DNA of 64,000 nt from G963668345 sp965226215 (lineage in GTDB: Bacteria > Acidobacteriota > Terriglobia > Bryobacterales > UBA6623): positions 3,534,001 to 3,598,000 of the forward strand of contig CBDDCH010000002.1 in the NCBI GenBank assembly GCA_965226215.1, in the 5' to 3' direction. Position 1 is the first letter of the stretch. Each line of letters opens with the position of its first letter. The position numbers and the translations under genes are program-made. Shown piece by piece: positions 55,820 through 64,000 of the stretch. Under the pieces are notes generated by a model, which saw only the letters and a program-made list of their open reading frames with translations, did no database searches and was not told the origin of the DNA.

Positions 55820-57709
55820 TCAGTAGTGGAGCCGCTGCCGCTCCGCCCTTAGCTTTTCGTACTGCGCGCGGTTCTTTTGTACGGCTTCGTCCGCGCTGAC
55901 TTCGGCCGGGGCGACGTCCCACCAGACTCCGGACGCCTCGGGCTGGCGAACGCGGGAAATCTCAGCGGCAATGACGCAGGCGCCGGATTCCCCGCGAGCC
56001 TCGTTGAGGGCCGAGCAGAGCTCGTCCGGTGTTGTCACGTACCAGCCTTTCGCTCCCATGCTTTCAGCATTTTGCTTGAAGTCGACGCTGACGTCGTCAC
56101 CCTCGAGGCGATTCGTCGTGGGGTCGCGACGTCTGAACTCATTGCCGAAGGCTTGGCCCACCGTCCCCAGCTGCAGACCCTTGATGCTCTGAAAGCCATG
56201 ATTCACGCAAACTACGATCGTGATCTTGAGGCCCTCCATGACCGCTGTTACGATCTCCGAGGGGTTCAGCAGATAGGTGCCGTCACCTATAAGGACATAG
56301 ACTTCCCCTCCCTGCTGCGCCATGCGCACGCCGATGCTCGCCGGGATCTCGTAGCTCATGCACGAGAAGCCGAATTCGAGGTGGCACCCGCGGCCTCCGG
56401 TAGCGTCCCAGAGTTTGAGCAGGTCTCCGGGCGGCAGGCCGGCGGCAGCGACGACCACATCGCCATTCTTTGTCGTATCATTGAGCGCCCCAATTACCTG
56501 CGCTTGGCTCATAGGCTCACCCGGGTGCTGAACGTAGATATCCTCGGCCACGGTTTGCTGCCATTCGCGCTTTGCGGCGGCGACTTCTTCGACATAGTCG
56601 GCATTCGGTTGCACACCCGCCGCCTCGGCCGCTTGGTGAAGCTCGCGCAGGGCCTCGCGGGCGTCGGCAAGCATGGGGACCGCTCCCTGCTTATAGGCGT
56701 CGTGGCCGCATACGCTGATGCCGATGAACTTGACGTCGGGATTCTGGTAAAGCCCCTGCGAGCCCGTAACGAAGTCAGCCATGCGCGTGCCGACACAGAT
56801 CACGAGGTCCGCGTCGCGGAAAATCTTGGCCGCGCACGGCGTGCCCGTGACCCCGAGTCCGCCTAAGAGCAAGTCGCTGTCCTCTTGGATCGCGCCCTTG
56901 CCCGCAAAAGTCTCGCCGACGGCGATGCCGAAAGCTTGGGAGAACTTCTGCAATTCGTCGCGGGCTTCCGAATAATGGACGCCGCCGCCGGCAACGATGA
57001 CGGGCCGCCGGGCCGCTTTCAGTAACGCAACCGCATCCTGGATGCGCTGACGATCGGGCATGCGGCGCTCGATCGGCCAGACTCGTTCTTCGAAAAAGTG
57101 CGCCGGGTAGTCGTAAGCATGCGCCTGCACGTCCTGCGGAAGACACACCGTGACAGCGCCAGTGTCGGCCGGGTCGGTAAGAACACGCATCGCTTCGGGC
57201 AGGGCGGTGAGCAACTGTTCGGGCCGCGAAATGCGATCGAAGAAACGACTAACCGGACGGAAACAGTCGTTGACGCTCACGTCGCCGGAGATCGGATGTT
57301 CGAGCTGTTGTAACACCGGCCCTTGATAGCGCGTGGCGTAGTAGTCTGCCGGCAAAAGCAGCACCGGCAGACGATCGATGGTCGCTGTTGCCGCTCCCGT
57401 GATCATGTTGGTGGCGCCAGGCCCGATCGACGACGTGCAAGCGAGTGTTGAACGGCGCGACGTGGCTTTGGCGTGTCCGATGGCCGTATGGACCATGGAT
57501 TGCTCATGACGCGACTGATAGTAAGGAAGGTTTTGACCGTACTCGACCAGCGCCTGACTCAAGGTATGCACGTTGCCATGTCCGAAAATCCCAAAGATGC
57601 CCGGGATCAGGCGCTGCCTCTGACCATCGCGCTCACTGTATTGGACCTGAAGATATTTCACCAATGCTTGCGCCATGGTCAGACGCTCGGTCTCGTTGCT
57701 GGTACTCAT
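55820..57709 (-). CDS. iolD: 3D-(3,5/4)-trihydroxycyclohexane-1,2-dione hydrolase
   Basis: A 629-residue thiamine-diphosphate enzyme that opens the inositol-derived ring. The N-terminal PYR domain holds FGIFGHGNVHTLSQALVEYG, YYQSRHEQSMVHTAIGHAKA (ThDP Glu) and CTSSIGPGATNMITGAATAT. The C-terminal ThDP motif is VLIGDGTYLLNPSEIVTAVM (GDG). The NRLEGDDVSVDF and GFQSIKGLQ segments are IolD-specific. Upstream of the iolE-like gene by 154 bp on the same strand. Other iol genes (iolG, iolB, iolC, iolA) are not in the window. Confidence 0.93.
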   Translation of the reverse strand: MSTSNETERLTMAQALVKYLQVQYSERDGQRQRLIPGIFGIFGHGNVHTLSQALVEYGQNLPYYQSRHEQSMVHTAIGHAKATSRRSTLACTSSIGPGATNMITGAATATIDRLPVLLLPADYYATRYQGPVLQQLEHPISGDVSVNDCFRPVSRFFDRISRPEQLLTALPEAMRVLTDPADTGAVTVCLPQDVQAHAYDYPAHFFEERVWPIERRMPDRQRIQDAVALLKAARRPVIVAGGGVHYSEARDELQKFSQAFGIAVGETFAGKGAIQEDSDLLLGGLGVTGTPCAAKIFRDADLVICVGTRMADFVTGSQGLYQNPDVKFIGISVCGHDAYKQGAVPMLADAREALRELHQAAEAAGVQPNADYVEEVAAAKREWQQTVAEDIYVQHPGEPMSQAQVIGALNDTTKNGDVVVAAAGLPPGDLLKLWDATGGRGCHLEFGFSCMSYEIPASIGVRMAQQGGEVYVLIGDGTYLLNPSEIVTAVMEGLKITIVVCVNHGFQSIKGLQLGTVGQAFGNEFRRRDPTTNRLEGDDVSVDFKQNAESMGAKGWYVTTPDELCSALNEARGESGACVIAAEISRVRQPEASGVWWDVAPAEVSADEAVQKNRAQYEKLRAERQRLHY

Positions 57710-58045
57710 TGTCCGCTTCCTCCTGTTGTCTTTTTGCGACGGCCCTCGGATCGGCCTGCGCGCGACGGCTTCAGTTTACGCGTTCCCGTCGTCGATGCCT
57801 GCTTCAAACCTGTTGTGTTCAGTACCCAGGCACAGACAAAAGTATGCCGCAGAAGGGGTTCGGATCACAACGCAGGCGGGGGTGTTCTTTTCTGTTGCCG
57901 TCGCAACCCTGGATCAACGGGGATGCATTTGGCCCTAACGACTCCGGCAAAAGAGGCCATCTGCCCCAATGTCCGCTTTTGTCGATTGATCCATCTGCCG
58001 AGATGGCGTGTGGTCATTTGTGGCAACCGGCCATGAGGTTCGAAT
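57710..58045. other. Gene-free divergent spacer between iolD and the HTH-PD40 gene
   Basis: About 335 bp. Frames here are shadow-like. It should hold the promoters of both divergent units, but I cannot identify exact boxes or an operator. Confidence 0.4.
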
Positions 58046-60160
58046 GTGACCGACGAAAGTAGGCAAGTTCCCCCGAAAGCTGTCTCCGGCGAGATCCCTT
58101 TGCAAGGCTGAAAGGGAATCGCCGCTCATCTCGATCGGGACGCCCGCACGGCGCGCCGCTGGGAGCTGGAGGCAGCGCTGCCGGTTCGGCGGCACGCGGG
58201 TGATCGTGGAAGCGTCTACGCCTATCCGAGTGAGCTGGACGGTTGGCGTACGGCGCGGAAGCCGAAGGCCGCCGAGCCGGACCTGCCTCAACCCGGGCGG
58301 CGGTACATCCCCGCGCTGGCGGGCGGACTGGCGCTCGCGGCCCTCGCCGCGGCCATTCTGCGAGGCCCTATTCTCAACCCGCCCGACCCGCTGGCCGAGG
58401 CAGCCGGCTCGGGAATCATCGTACGGCAGGTCTGGGCCGATGAGGATTCGGACCAGCACGGCTCGCCTGCCCCAGACGGTACGATCTTGTCCTACACCGA
58501 CTGGGAGACCGGTAACCTGGCGATTCGCAACCTCAAAACGGGTGAGAATCGCGGGCTGACCGACGATGGGACATGGGATGAACAGATCCAGTATGCCTAT
58601 TTCTCAGTGATCTCGCCCGCCGGCGACAAGGTCGCCTATTCGGCTTGCTGTGTCGGGCGTTGGGGGCACTATGATCTTCGCGTGGTTGCTGTGCCCAAGG
58701 GTGTCGAAGCCGCCCAGCCTCAGGTGTTTTTCAGTGATGAAGAAGTCCCCTACCTTCAGCCTGTCGGCTGGTCCGCGGATGGGGAGCAAGTGCTCACGAT
58801 TCTTGGCAGAAAGGACAGGACCAGTCAGATCGTTTTTGTCTCCGTAACTGACGGCGCCGTCCGAGCGCTCAAGACGCTCGACTGGCGCTGGCCCCAGGGA
58901 TACGTCTCGCCCGACGGAAAATACTTTGCCTACGATTTCCCACCCAGGGAAGACTCGAATGATCGAGATATTTTTCTGCTCGCCACCGACGGCAGCCGCG
59001 AGACAGCGCTCGTCGAGCGTCCGGGAGAAGAGTACATGCTGGGTTGGGCGCCGGACGGCGGTGGGGTCCTGTTCGCGAGCAACCGCACCGGAAGTATCGG
59101 AGCCTGGCTTATTCCTGTCGAAGACGGCAGGCCGCAGGGGGCGCCCCAACTGGTCAGGCGGAATATCGGACGCGTTCGCGGCCTCGGTCTCACGCACAGC
59201 GGCGAGTTCTACTACGGCATCGGCACGGGGATGCGGGACGTCTATGTGGCGGCTCTTGACCCCTCGACCGGGAAGGTTATCGAGTCTCCCCGGTTGGCCG
59301 GCGAGCGCCTGGTGGGAGCCAACTCATCCCCAGCGTGGTCACCCGACGGCCGTTACCTCGCCTACCTTTCTCGTCCAGGCTCATTCCGTGTTGCCCGCGG
59401 CCGCGGAACCCTTGTCATCCAGTCGATGGAAACGGGAGACGTACGCGAATTAACTCCGGCGCTCGACTTTGTCCCTCAGCTCCATCTCCGGTGGTCTCCC
59501 GATGGCGGCTCCATTCTGGCCACCGGCAGCGACGACAAAGGTCGCTCGGGGATCTTTCAAATTAACGTTGAGACCGGCGATGTAATCCCCCGAGTGCGGG
59601 GTCCATTTCGCCCCCAAGGGGTTTGGTCCGCTGATGGCAAGAGCATCTATTACACAAGCAACACCTGGCCCGCGGAGAAGGTCAGTGAAATCCGTGTGAA
59701 GGACATCGAGACGGGCGAAGAGCGATCTCTTTACGGCAAGGACATTTATCCAATTGGCAATCTGGCGCTTTCGCCCGATGGCCGCTGGCTGGCCTTTGGG
59801 CGTGGCACTAGCGATCTGATGGCCGACACGTTGTATGTGATGCCCGCAAGCGGCGGCACCCCTCGTTTAGTGCTCGAGATCGACGAAACGGCCGAGTTGG
59901 GAGGGATCAGCGGCGTCGAATGGTCGCGAGACGGCCACTACCTGTTCTACAGCAAAGGGGGCAAGCCGAATCCCGAGCTGTGGCGGATTCCCGCGGAGGG
60001 CGGCACCCCTCAGAGACTTGGGCTCAAGGGCGACCGGTCGTCGGGCAGCATTCGGGTCCACCCTGACGGCAAGCGCATCGCTTACGTCGCTGGGGATTCG
60101 CTAAAAACCGAAGTCTGGGTGATGGAGAACTTTTTACCCGAGCTGAGAGCGGCGAAATGA
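58046..60160 (+). pseudogene. HTH-TM-PD40 beta-propeller protein with in-frame TGA at codon 22
   Basis: A 704-codon frame starting at GTG 58046 (VTDESRQVPPKAVSGEIPLQ). Codon 22 is TGA (58109-58111), exactly where relatives have Trp in the GWKEIA motif. The frame then continues KGIAAHLDRDARTARRWELE and RGSVYAYPSELDGWR, a DNA-binding HTH common at the start of such proteins in Acidobacteria. A membrane helix (YIPALAGGLALAALAAAILR) follows, then about eight PD40/WD40-like blades (LSYTDWETGNLAIRN, RYLAYLSRPGSF, RWLAFGRGTSD). A shorter product from TTG 58487 (557 residues, propeller only) is possible. It is either a pseudogene or a read-through case; I favour the former. Confidence 0.75.
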
Positions 60161-60198
60161 GTGACTTGGCGGAAGGCGTGCGTCCCACGTGAATTGTC

Positions 60199-60414
60199 AT
60201 GCTGAAAAGAATCTTTGCCGAAGCGCTGCTGGTTACCGTGGGAACGCTGTTCTTCCTCGCGCTGGCGGCGACGGTGGGCATCCCCACCAAGGACCGCAGT
60301 CCCGTCCGGGCCGTCACCACCGGAACCGAGCAGCCTCCCGCGCCCGCTTGGACCGCCGAGCCGCCATCGCCCGTGGAGCGCCATTACGCCGTGATGGGGA
60401 CTCGGGAACGATGA
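60199..60414 (+). CDS. Small membrane protein coupled to the di-heme peroxidase gene
   Basis: A 71-residue protein with one N-terminal membrane helix (FAEALLVTVGTLFFLALAAT) and a Pro-rich tail. Its stop overlaps the next gene's start as ATGA (60411-60414), which strongly suggests a real, translationally coupled gene. No known family is recognised. It may anchor or help secrete the peroxidase. Confidence 0.6.
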   Translation: MLKRIFAEALLVTVGTLFFLALAATVGIPTKDRSPVRAVTTGTEQPPAPAWTAEPPSPVERHYAVMGTRER

Positions 60415-61409
60415 ACCGAGATGTTGTTCGACTCATCGCCTATCTTTCCTTGGCTCTTGTCCCACTGTCGGAGGCTTTCGCCGAGGTGCGGCTTCCGCTC
60501 GGCCTCGACCTCTACCGCCCGATTCCTGAAGACAACCCGCTCACCTCCGAAAAAGTCAAACTCGGTCGCAAGCTGTTCGGCGACAAGATTCTTTCACGCA
60601 ACCGCAAGCTGGCCTGCAAGGGCTGCCATCAGCCGAAGAAAGCCTTCACGGATGGCCGCGCCAAAGCCGTCGGCGTCTACGGACGGCAGGGCAACCGCAG
60701 CGCCCCGACGTTGGTCAACCGCGCCTACGGACGGGCGTTCTTCTGGGACGGCCGCACCTCGACTTTGGAAGAACAGGTCATCAAGCCCATCGAAAGCGAA
60801 AGCGAGATGGATATGACGGTCCCCGAGGTCGTCGAACGCCTGAAGCACAAGCGCCGCTACCGGAAGATGTTCCGGCAGGCTTTTGGCCGCGAAATCAACG
60901 GCCAAGATCTGGCGCGTGCGCTGGCCAGTTACGTCCGGACGATCTATTCGGGCGACTCGCCCTTCGACCGCTACATCTATGGCGACCGGAACGCCTTGTC
61001 GGACGAAGCTCGCCGAGGTTTGAGGATCTTCCGCGGCAAAGGGAATTGCACGGCCTGCCACGTCGGGCCGACGTTGAGCGACGAGGAGTTCCACAATACG
61101 GGTGTCGCTTGGCGGAACAGCAAGTTCCTCGACGACGGCCGCTACACAGTCACAAAGCTAGAGAAGGACCGCGGCAAGTTTAAGACACCCACCCTGCGAG
61201 AAATCGCCCGCACGGCTCCCTACATGCACGACGGCAGCTTGACCGCCCTTAAGGATGTTGTCGACTTCTACAGCGATGGCGGCCGTGAAAACCCCTACCG
61301 CGACGAGGAAATCCGCTCCCTCAAACTAACGGCCCGAGAAAAGAGAGGATTATTGGCCTTCCTGAAGTCGCTGACGGGTAAGGTGAGCGAAGGCCTAAGG
61401 CATCGCTAG
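60411..61409 (+). CDS. Di-heme cytochrome c peroxidase (CcpA/MauG family)
   Basis: A 332-residue periplasmic protein with a signal peptide (MNRDVVRLIAYLSLALVPLS, EAFA). The two heme c sites are CKGCH (residue 67 region, ACKGCHQPKKAFTDGRA) and CTACH (NCTACHVGPTLSDEEFHNTG). Between them is WDGRTSTLEEQVIKPIESES, and near the end TAPYMHDGSLTALKDVVDFY, the standard CCP_MauG pattern. These enzymes reduce hydrogen peroxide or oxidise protein substrates. The start is the ATG that overlaps the stop of the small ORF. A longer reading from 60189 crosses that ORF in another frame and is unlikely. Confidence 0.92.
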   Translation: MNRDVVRLIAYLSLALVPLSEAFAEVRLPLGLDLYRPIPEDNPLTSEKVKLGRKLFGDKILSRNRKLACKGCHQPKKAFTDGRAKAVGVYGRQGNRSAPTLVNRAYGRAFFWDGRTSTLEEQVIKPIESESEMDMTVPEVVERLKHKRRYRKMFRQAFGREINGQDLARALASYVRTIYSGDSPFDRYIYGDRNALSDEARRGLRIFRGKGNCTACHVGPTLSDEEFHNTGVAWRNSKFLDDGRYTVTKLEKDRGKFKTPTLREIARTAPYMHDGSLTALKDVVDFYSDGGRENPYRDEEIRSLKLTAREKRGLLAFLKSLTGKVSEGLRHR

Positions 61410-61487
61410 GCTCAAGCCAGGATCTCTTTCACAGCCGGCCACACGGGTCGGCCCGTCGAAATCCCGGCAAGCCTTTGCGGCGACAAA

Positions 61488-62279
61488 CTACTTGCTCGAA
61501 CCGGCAGCGGCCACTCCGGCGCGAATCGCGTCGGCGGATTCCTCCGCCGCGCCCATCATGAGGCTGATATCCTCGCCGGCATTGACCCACTGCATGCCCT
61601 TGTTGAACCAATCGACTACGATGTCCGTATCATGACCGATGGCAATGCCGCAAAAGACATCGGTCTTACGGGCCTTGGCGATAACCGTCTCGATGGCTTT
61701 CAACACGTCGGGGTGTCGCGTTTGACCGAGCATACCCATGCTTCCCGAAAGATCGTTAGGACCCACGACCACGCCGGTCAACCCCGGCACGGCGAGGATT
61801 TCTTCCAGATCGTTGACGGCCTCGAAGTGTTCGATCTGCACGATGACAATGATCTCCTCGTTGGCGAACTTGACGAATTCCTGCTGCGTCATGGAGGGGT
61901 AATGGTAGAGGCGCCGCGGCCCGTAACCTCGAATGCCCTCCGGGGGGTAGCGGCAGGCGGCCACGGCCTGGCGGGCTTCCTCGGCCGTCTTCACCATCGG
62001 GACGATGATTCCGCCGACGCCGATATCGAGGACCGGCTTGATGATCACGGGATCATTCCAGGCGACGCGCACTAAAGGCACCGTGTCCGTCCCTTTGGTT
62101 GCCATGACATGTGCTTGTACAGTCTCCAACGAGAATGGCTTATGCTCCGTGTCAATCCACACCGAGTCGTAGATACTACACAACGCCTCGGTTGCCGTCG
62201 GGTCCGCGAACGCAATCCCGGTCCCTAGGCAGGCTTCACCTCGGCGTATCTTTTCTCTGAACTTTCTCGCGTTTTCCAC
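61488..62279 (-). CDS. HpcH/HpaI-family class II aldolase
   Basis: A 263-residue metal-dependent aldolase of the 2-keto-3-deoxy acid type. Typical segments are YDSVWIDTEHKPFSLETVQA, VPLVRVAWNDPVIIKPVLDI with GVGGIIVPMVKTAEEARQAV (metal and substrate site) and VIVQIEHFEAVNDLEEILAV with GVVVGPNDLSGSMGM. It splits keto-acids to pyruvate plus an aldehyde. The exact substrate cannot be told. It stands alone between a peroxidase gene and the PSD1/DUF1501 gene. Confidence 0.9.
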   Translation of the reverse strand: MENARKFREKIRRGEACLGTGIAFADPTATEALCSIYDSVWIDTEHKPFSLETVQAHVMATKGTDTVPLVRVAWNDPVIIKPVLDIGVGGIIVPMVKTAEEARQAVAACRYPPEGIRGYGPRRLYHYPSMTQQEFVKFANEEIIVIVQIEHFEAVNDLEEILAVPGLTGVVVGPNDLSGSMGMLGQTRHPDVLKAIETVIAKARKTDVFCGIAIGHDTDIVVDWFNKGMQWVNAGEDISLMMGAAEESADAIRAGVAAAGSSK

Positions 62280-62403
62280 TAGTCCTCCAATACTTTTGGT
62301 AATTGATCAGCCAAGGCTGCTCCTCCGATGTCAGGCAGCTTGGAAGCCCGACGCGATGAGTCGCGTCCACGCGATCAAATGCTTAACTGTTAACTAACGG
62401 CCG

Positions 62404-62691
62404 CTAGGTTACTACCGAAATCCCGTCTGCTGAGGGCAACATGGTACCGACATCATCCGCCGAAGCGAGTCGCTGGCGGTAGTCCGGCGCTACATTATGG
62501 AGAACCCAATCAGGTGGGCCGAGCACGGTCGCATTCGAAGGTAAACTACGTTTGGGCACGGCGACTCTCTCCACCTCGAAGGTCCGCCGATTCCACTCTT
62601 TAGCCGTGTACGGGCGCGACATGTCGCGCCATTTGTGACAGTTTTTTGCCGCCGCCGCACGTTGAGGGTCGCAGATCACTCCCGCGGGCAA
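62404..62691 (-). CDS. Hypothetical short protein, possibly a remnant
   Basis: A 95-residue frame with segments CHKWRDMSRPYTAKEWNRRT, FEVERVAVPKRSL and PPDWVLHNVAPDYRQRLASA. I do not recognise it. It lies 14 bp downstream of the PSD1/DUF1501 gene on the same strand, in the otherwise gene-free 62280-62704 stretch. It could be the leftover end of a gene from a cytochrome/planctomycete-type cluster or a chance ORF. Confidence 0.35.
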   Translation of the reverse strand: MPAGVICDPQRAAAAKNCHKWRDMSRPYTAKEWNRRTFEVERVAVPKRSLPSNATVLGPPDWVLHNVAPDYRQRLASADDVGTMLPSADGISVVT

Positions 62692-62704
62692 GGATCGGGA
62701 CCGC

Positions 62705-64000
62705 TCACGCCAGCGCTTTCGTGATCAGCTCTCCAGCGACATCAGTGAGACGGAAGTCCCGGCCCAGGTGTCGATAGGTGAGTCGTGTGTGATCGAGTCC
62801 CAACAGGTGTAGAACCGTGGCTTGCAAGTCGTGGACGTGGGTCTTGTCCTCCACGACATTGAGACCGAGTTCATCGGTTGCCCCTATCGTCTGGCCGCCC
62901 TTGATACCGGCTCCCGCCATCCAAATGCTGTAAGCGAACGGGTGGTGGTCGCGGCCTTCGGCGCCTTTCTCGAGGCTGTTGAGTTGTACCAATGGCGTGC
63001 GCCCGAACTCACCGGCCCAAATCACGAGTGTGGAGTCCAACAGCCCTCGTTCCTTGAGGTCTTTTAGCAAGGCGGCCACGGGCTGATCGGTCATGTCACA
63101 GTTCTTCTTCAGGCTCTTTATGAGCTCGCGGTGATCGTCCCAACTGCCGTGCAACAACTGAACATACCTCACGCCGCGCTCGACCATGCGGCGGGCCAGC
63201 AGGCAATTTGTCCCAAACGGACGCGTCGTGTCGTTGTTGACGCCGTACGCTTCTAGGGTTTTCTCAGACTCTTGGGACAGATCGATCAACTCGGGCCCGG
63301 CCGACTGCATCCGAAACGCCAGCTCATAGGTGGCCATGCGCGAAGCGATCTCCCAATCGCCCGTCTCGTCGAGGTTTTGCTGGTTGATGTCGCGGATACC
63401 CTCGATGGTCGAGCGCTGCAGCTCCGGGCTGACCCCCTTCAGATTCGACAGGTACCCCAGCCAGATGGTCCCCACAGTGCTCGTCCGATCAATCACCTGC
63501 TCAACACGAAACTCTTCCCGGTCGATTCCGCCTTCTCGATTGGTCAACGTGTTGCGCAGGAATCCGGTCGCGATTCTCTGCTCAGTGGTCGCGTTGGGCA
63601 GTAGGTCTCCGGCAATCTGCTCGACCGTGAACTGGTCGAACGCCATGTTGCTGTTGAGAGCGTTGATGACCCAGTCGCGCCATCGCCAGGCGTGTGGCCG
63701 GATGTGGTCTGTTTCGTAGCCATCGCTATCGGCGAAGTGTGCCTGATCGAGCCAGTGGCGCGCCCACTTTTCACCATAGTGGGGTGACTCCAGCAGGCCA
63801 TCGACGTAGCGCTCGTAGGCGCCGTCCCGGCCGTCGTTTAGGAAGCGGTCGATCTCTTGAGGGGTCGGCGGCAGCCCGATCAGGTCGAGGCTCACGCGGC
63901 GAGCCAGCGTCCGGCGATTGGCTTCGGCCGATGGCTCGATCCCTTGGGCTTCCAGCTTCGCCAGGACAAAGGCGTCGATCGGATTTTTGACCCAGGCCTC
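62705..64000 (-). CDS. PSD1 (DUF1549)-DUF1501 chimeric protein, partial at window end
   Basis: The frame is open to the right edge, so the N-terminus is outside. The visible first part is PSD1/DUF1549: DAFVLAKLEAQGIEPSAEAN, RVSLDLIGLPPTPQEIDRFL, HYGEKWARHWLDQAHFADSD and DQFTVEQIAGDLLPNATTEQ. At TIWLG (about 63450), where PSD1 proteins normally go on to a heme-binding-like CARCHDHK motif, it jumps to a DUF1501 protein: ATYELAFRMQSAGPELIDLS, RRMVERGVRYVQLLHGSWDD and LVIWAGEFGRTPLVQ with DLQATVLHLLGLDHTRLTYR. In Planctomycetes and Acidobacteria these are usually two adjacent genes, so an in-frame deletion probably fused them. Confidence 0.8.
   Translation of the reverse strand, partial: EAWVKNPIDAFVLAKLEAQGIEPSAEANRRTLARRVSLDLIGLPPTPQEIDRFLNDGRDGAYERYVDGLLESPHYGEKWARHWLDQAHFADSDGYETDHIRPHAWRWRDWVINALNSNMAFDQFTVEQIAGDLLPNATTEQRIATGFLRNTLTNREGGIDREEFRVEQVIDRTSTVGTIWLGYLSNLKGVSPELQRSTIEGIRDINQQNLDETGDWEIASRMATYELAFRMQSAGPELIDLSQESEKTLEAYGVNNDTTRPFGTNCLLARRMVERGVRYVQLLHGSWDDHRELIKSLKKNCDMTDQPVAALLKDLKERGLLDSTLVIWAGEFGRTPLVQLNSLEKGAEGRDHHPFAYSIWMAGAGIKGGQTIGATDELGLNVVEDKTHVHDLQATVLHLLGLDHTRLTYRHLGRDFRLTDVAGELITKALA

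Overview
The window looks like a chromosomal segment of an Acidobacteriota-type bacterium. Pointers are a long TatC beside a TatA-like protein, a prmC-prfA-DUF1385 cluster, pgeF, a HTH plus PD40 beta-propeller sensor, a di-heme peroxidase and a PSD1/DUF1501 protein. This taxonomic call is inference, because no rRNA gene or marker phylogeny is available here. The segment is full of insertion sequences and broken genes, as in a genome that is shedding genes (for example a host-associated lineage) or is strongly reshaped by transposition.

Region 1 (1-18.2 kb) is mostly housekeeping. It holds the 5' part of an EF-G-like GTPase, the F1 genes atpH-A-G-D-C (minus strand, no F0 genes next to them), an RDD membrane protein, pgeF, tatA-tatC, prmC, prfA, a DUF1385 protein and a LolA-like protein. 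A tandem-methyltransferase gene here carries a nonsense codon and an IS1380-type insertion.

Region 2 (18.2-49 kb) is an accessory island made of defence-like genes, plasmid debris and nested insertion sequences. It includes: two intact IS1380-type copies; an ISL3 element inside a sugar dehydrogenase fragment; a YhaO-YhaN-DprA-like operon whose dprA is split by IS1380; remnants of a DNA methylase, an OLD-type ATPase and an AlbA_2 regulator; one lone type I-E-like CRISPR repeat; plasmid parts (ParA, a ribbon-helix-helix protein, a RepA remnant); IS1595; an unknown 255-residue protein; a resolvase remnant; a two-gene module of a PLD-SNF2 helicase and a large Eco57I/ISP-type methylase split by IS630; a HigBA toxin-antitoxin pair; pieces of Tn3, IS3, IS5 and IS6; and an intact HEPN/Toprim-associated protein.

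Region 3 (49.5-64 kb) returns to host-like metabolism. It holds a TreT-like glycosyltransferase, a fourth IS1380-type copy joining two unrelated gene fragments (a GT2 3' end and an Nramp-type 5' end), an MBL-fold lipoprotein candidate, an IolE-like/IolD pair for inositol breakdown, the HTH-PD40 gene with an in-frame TGA, a coupled small ORF and MauG-type peroxidase, an HpcH/HpaI aldolase, and an apparent in-frame fusion of PSD1 and DUF1501 genes running off the window end.

The recurring theme is disruption. Insertions in the tandem methyltransferase, dprA, sugar dehydrogenase and ISP methylase genes can be read back to a continuous frame. Three different stop codons interrupt otherwise conserved proteins, so decay explains them better than recoding.
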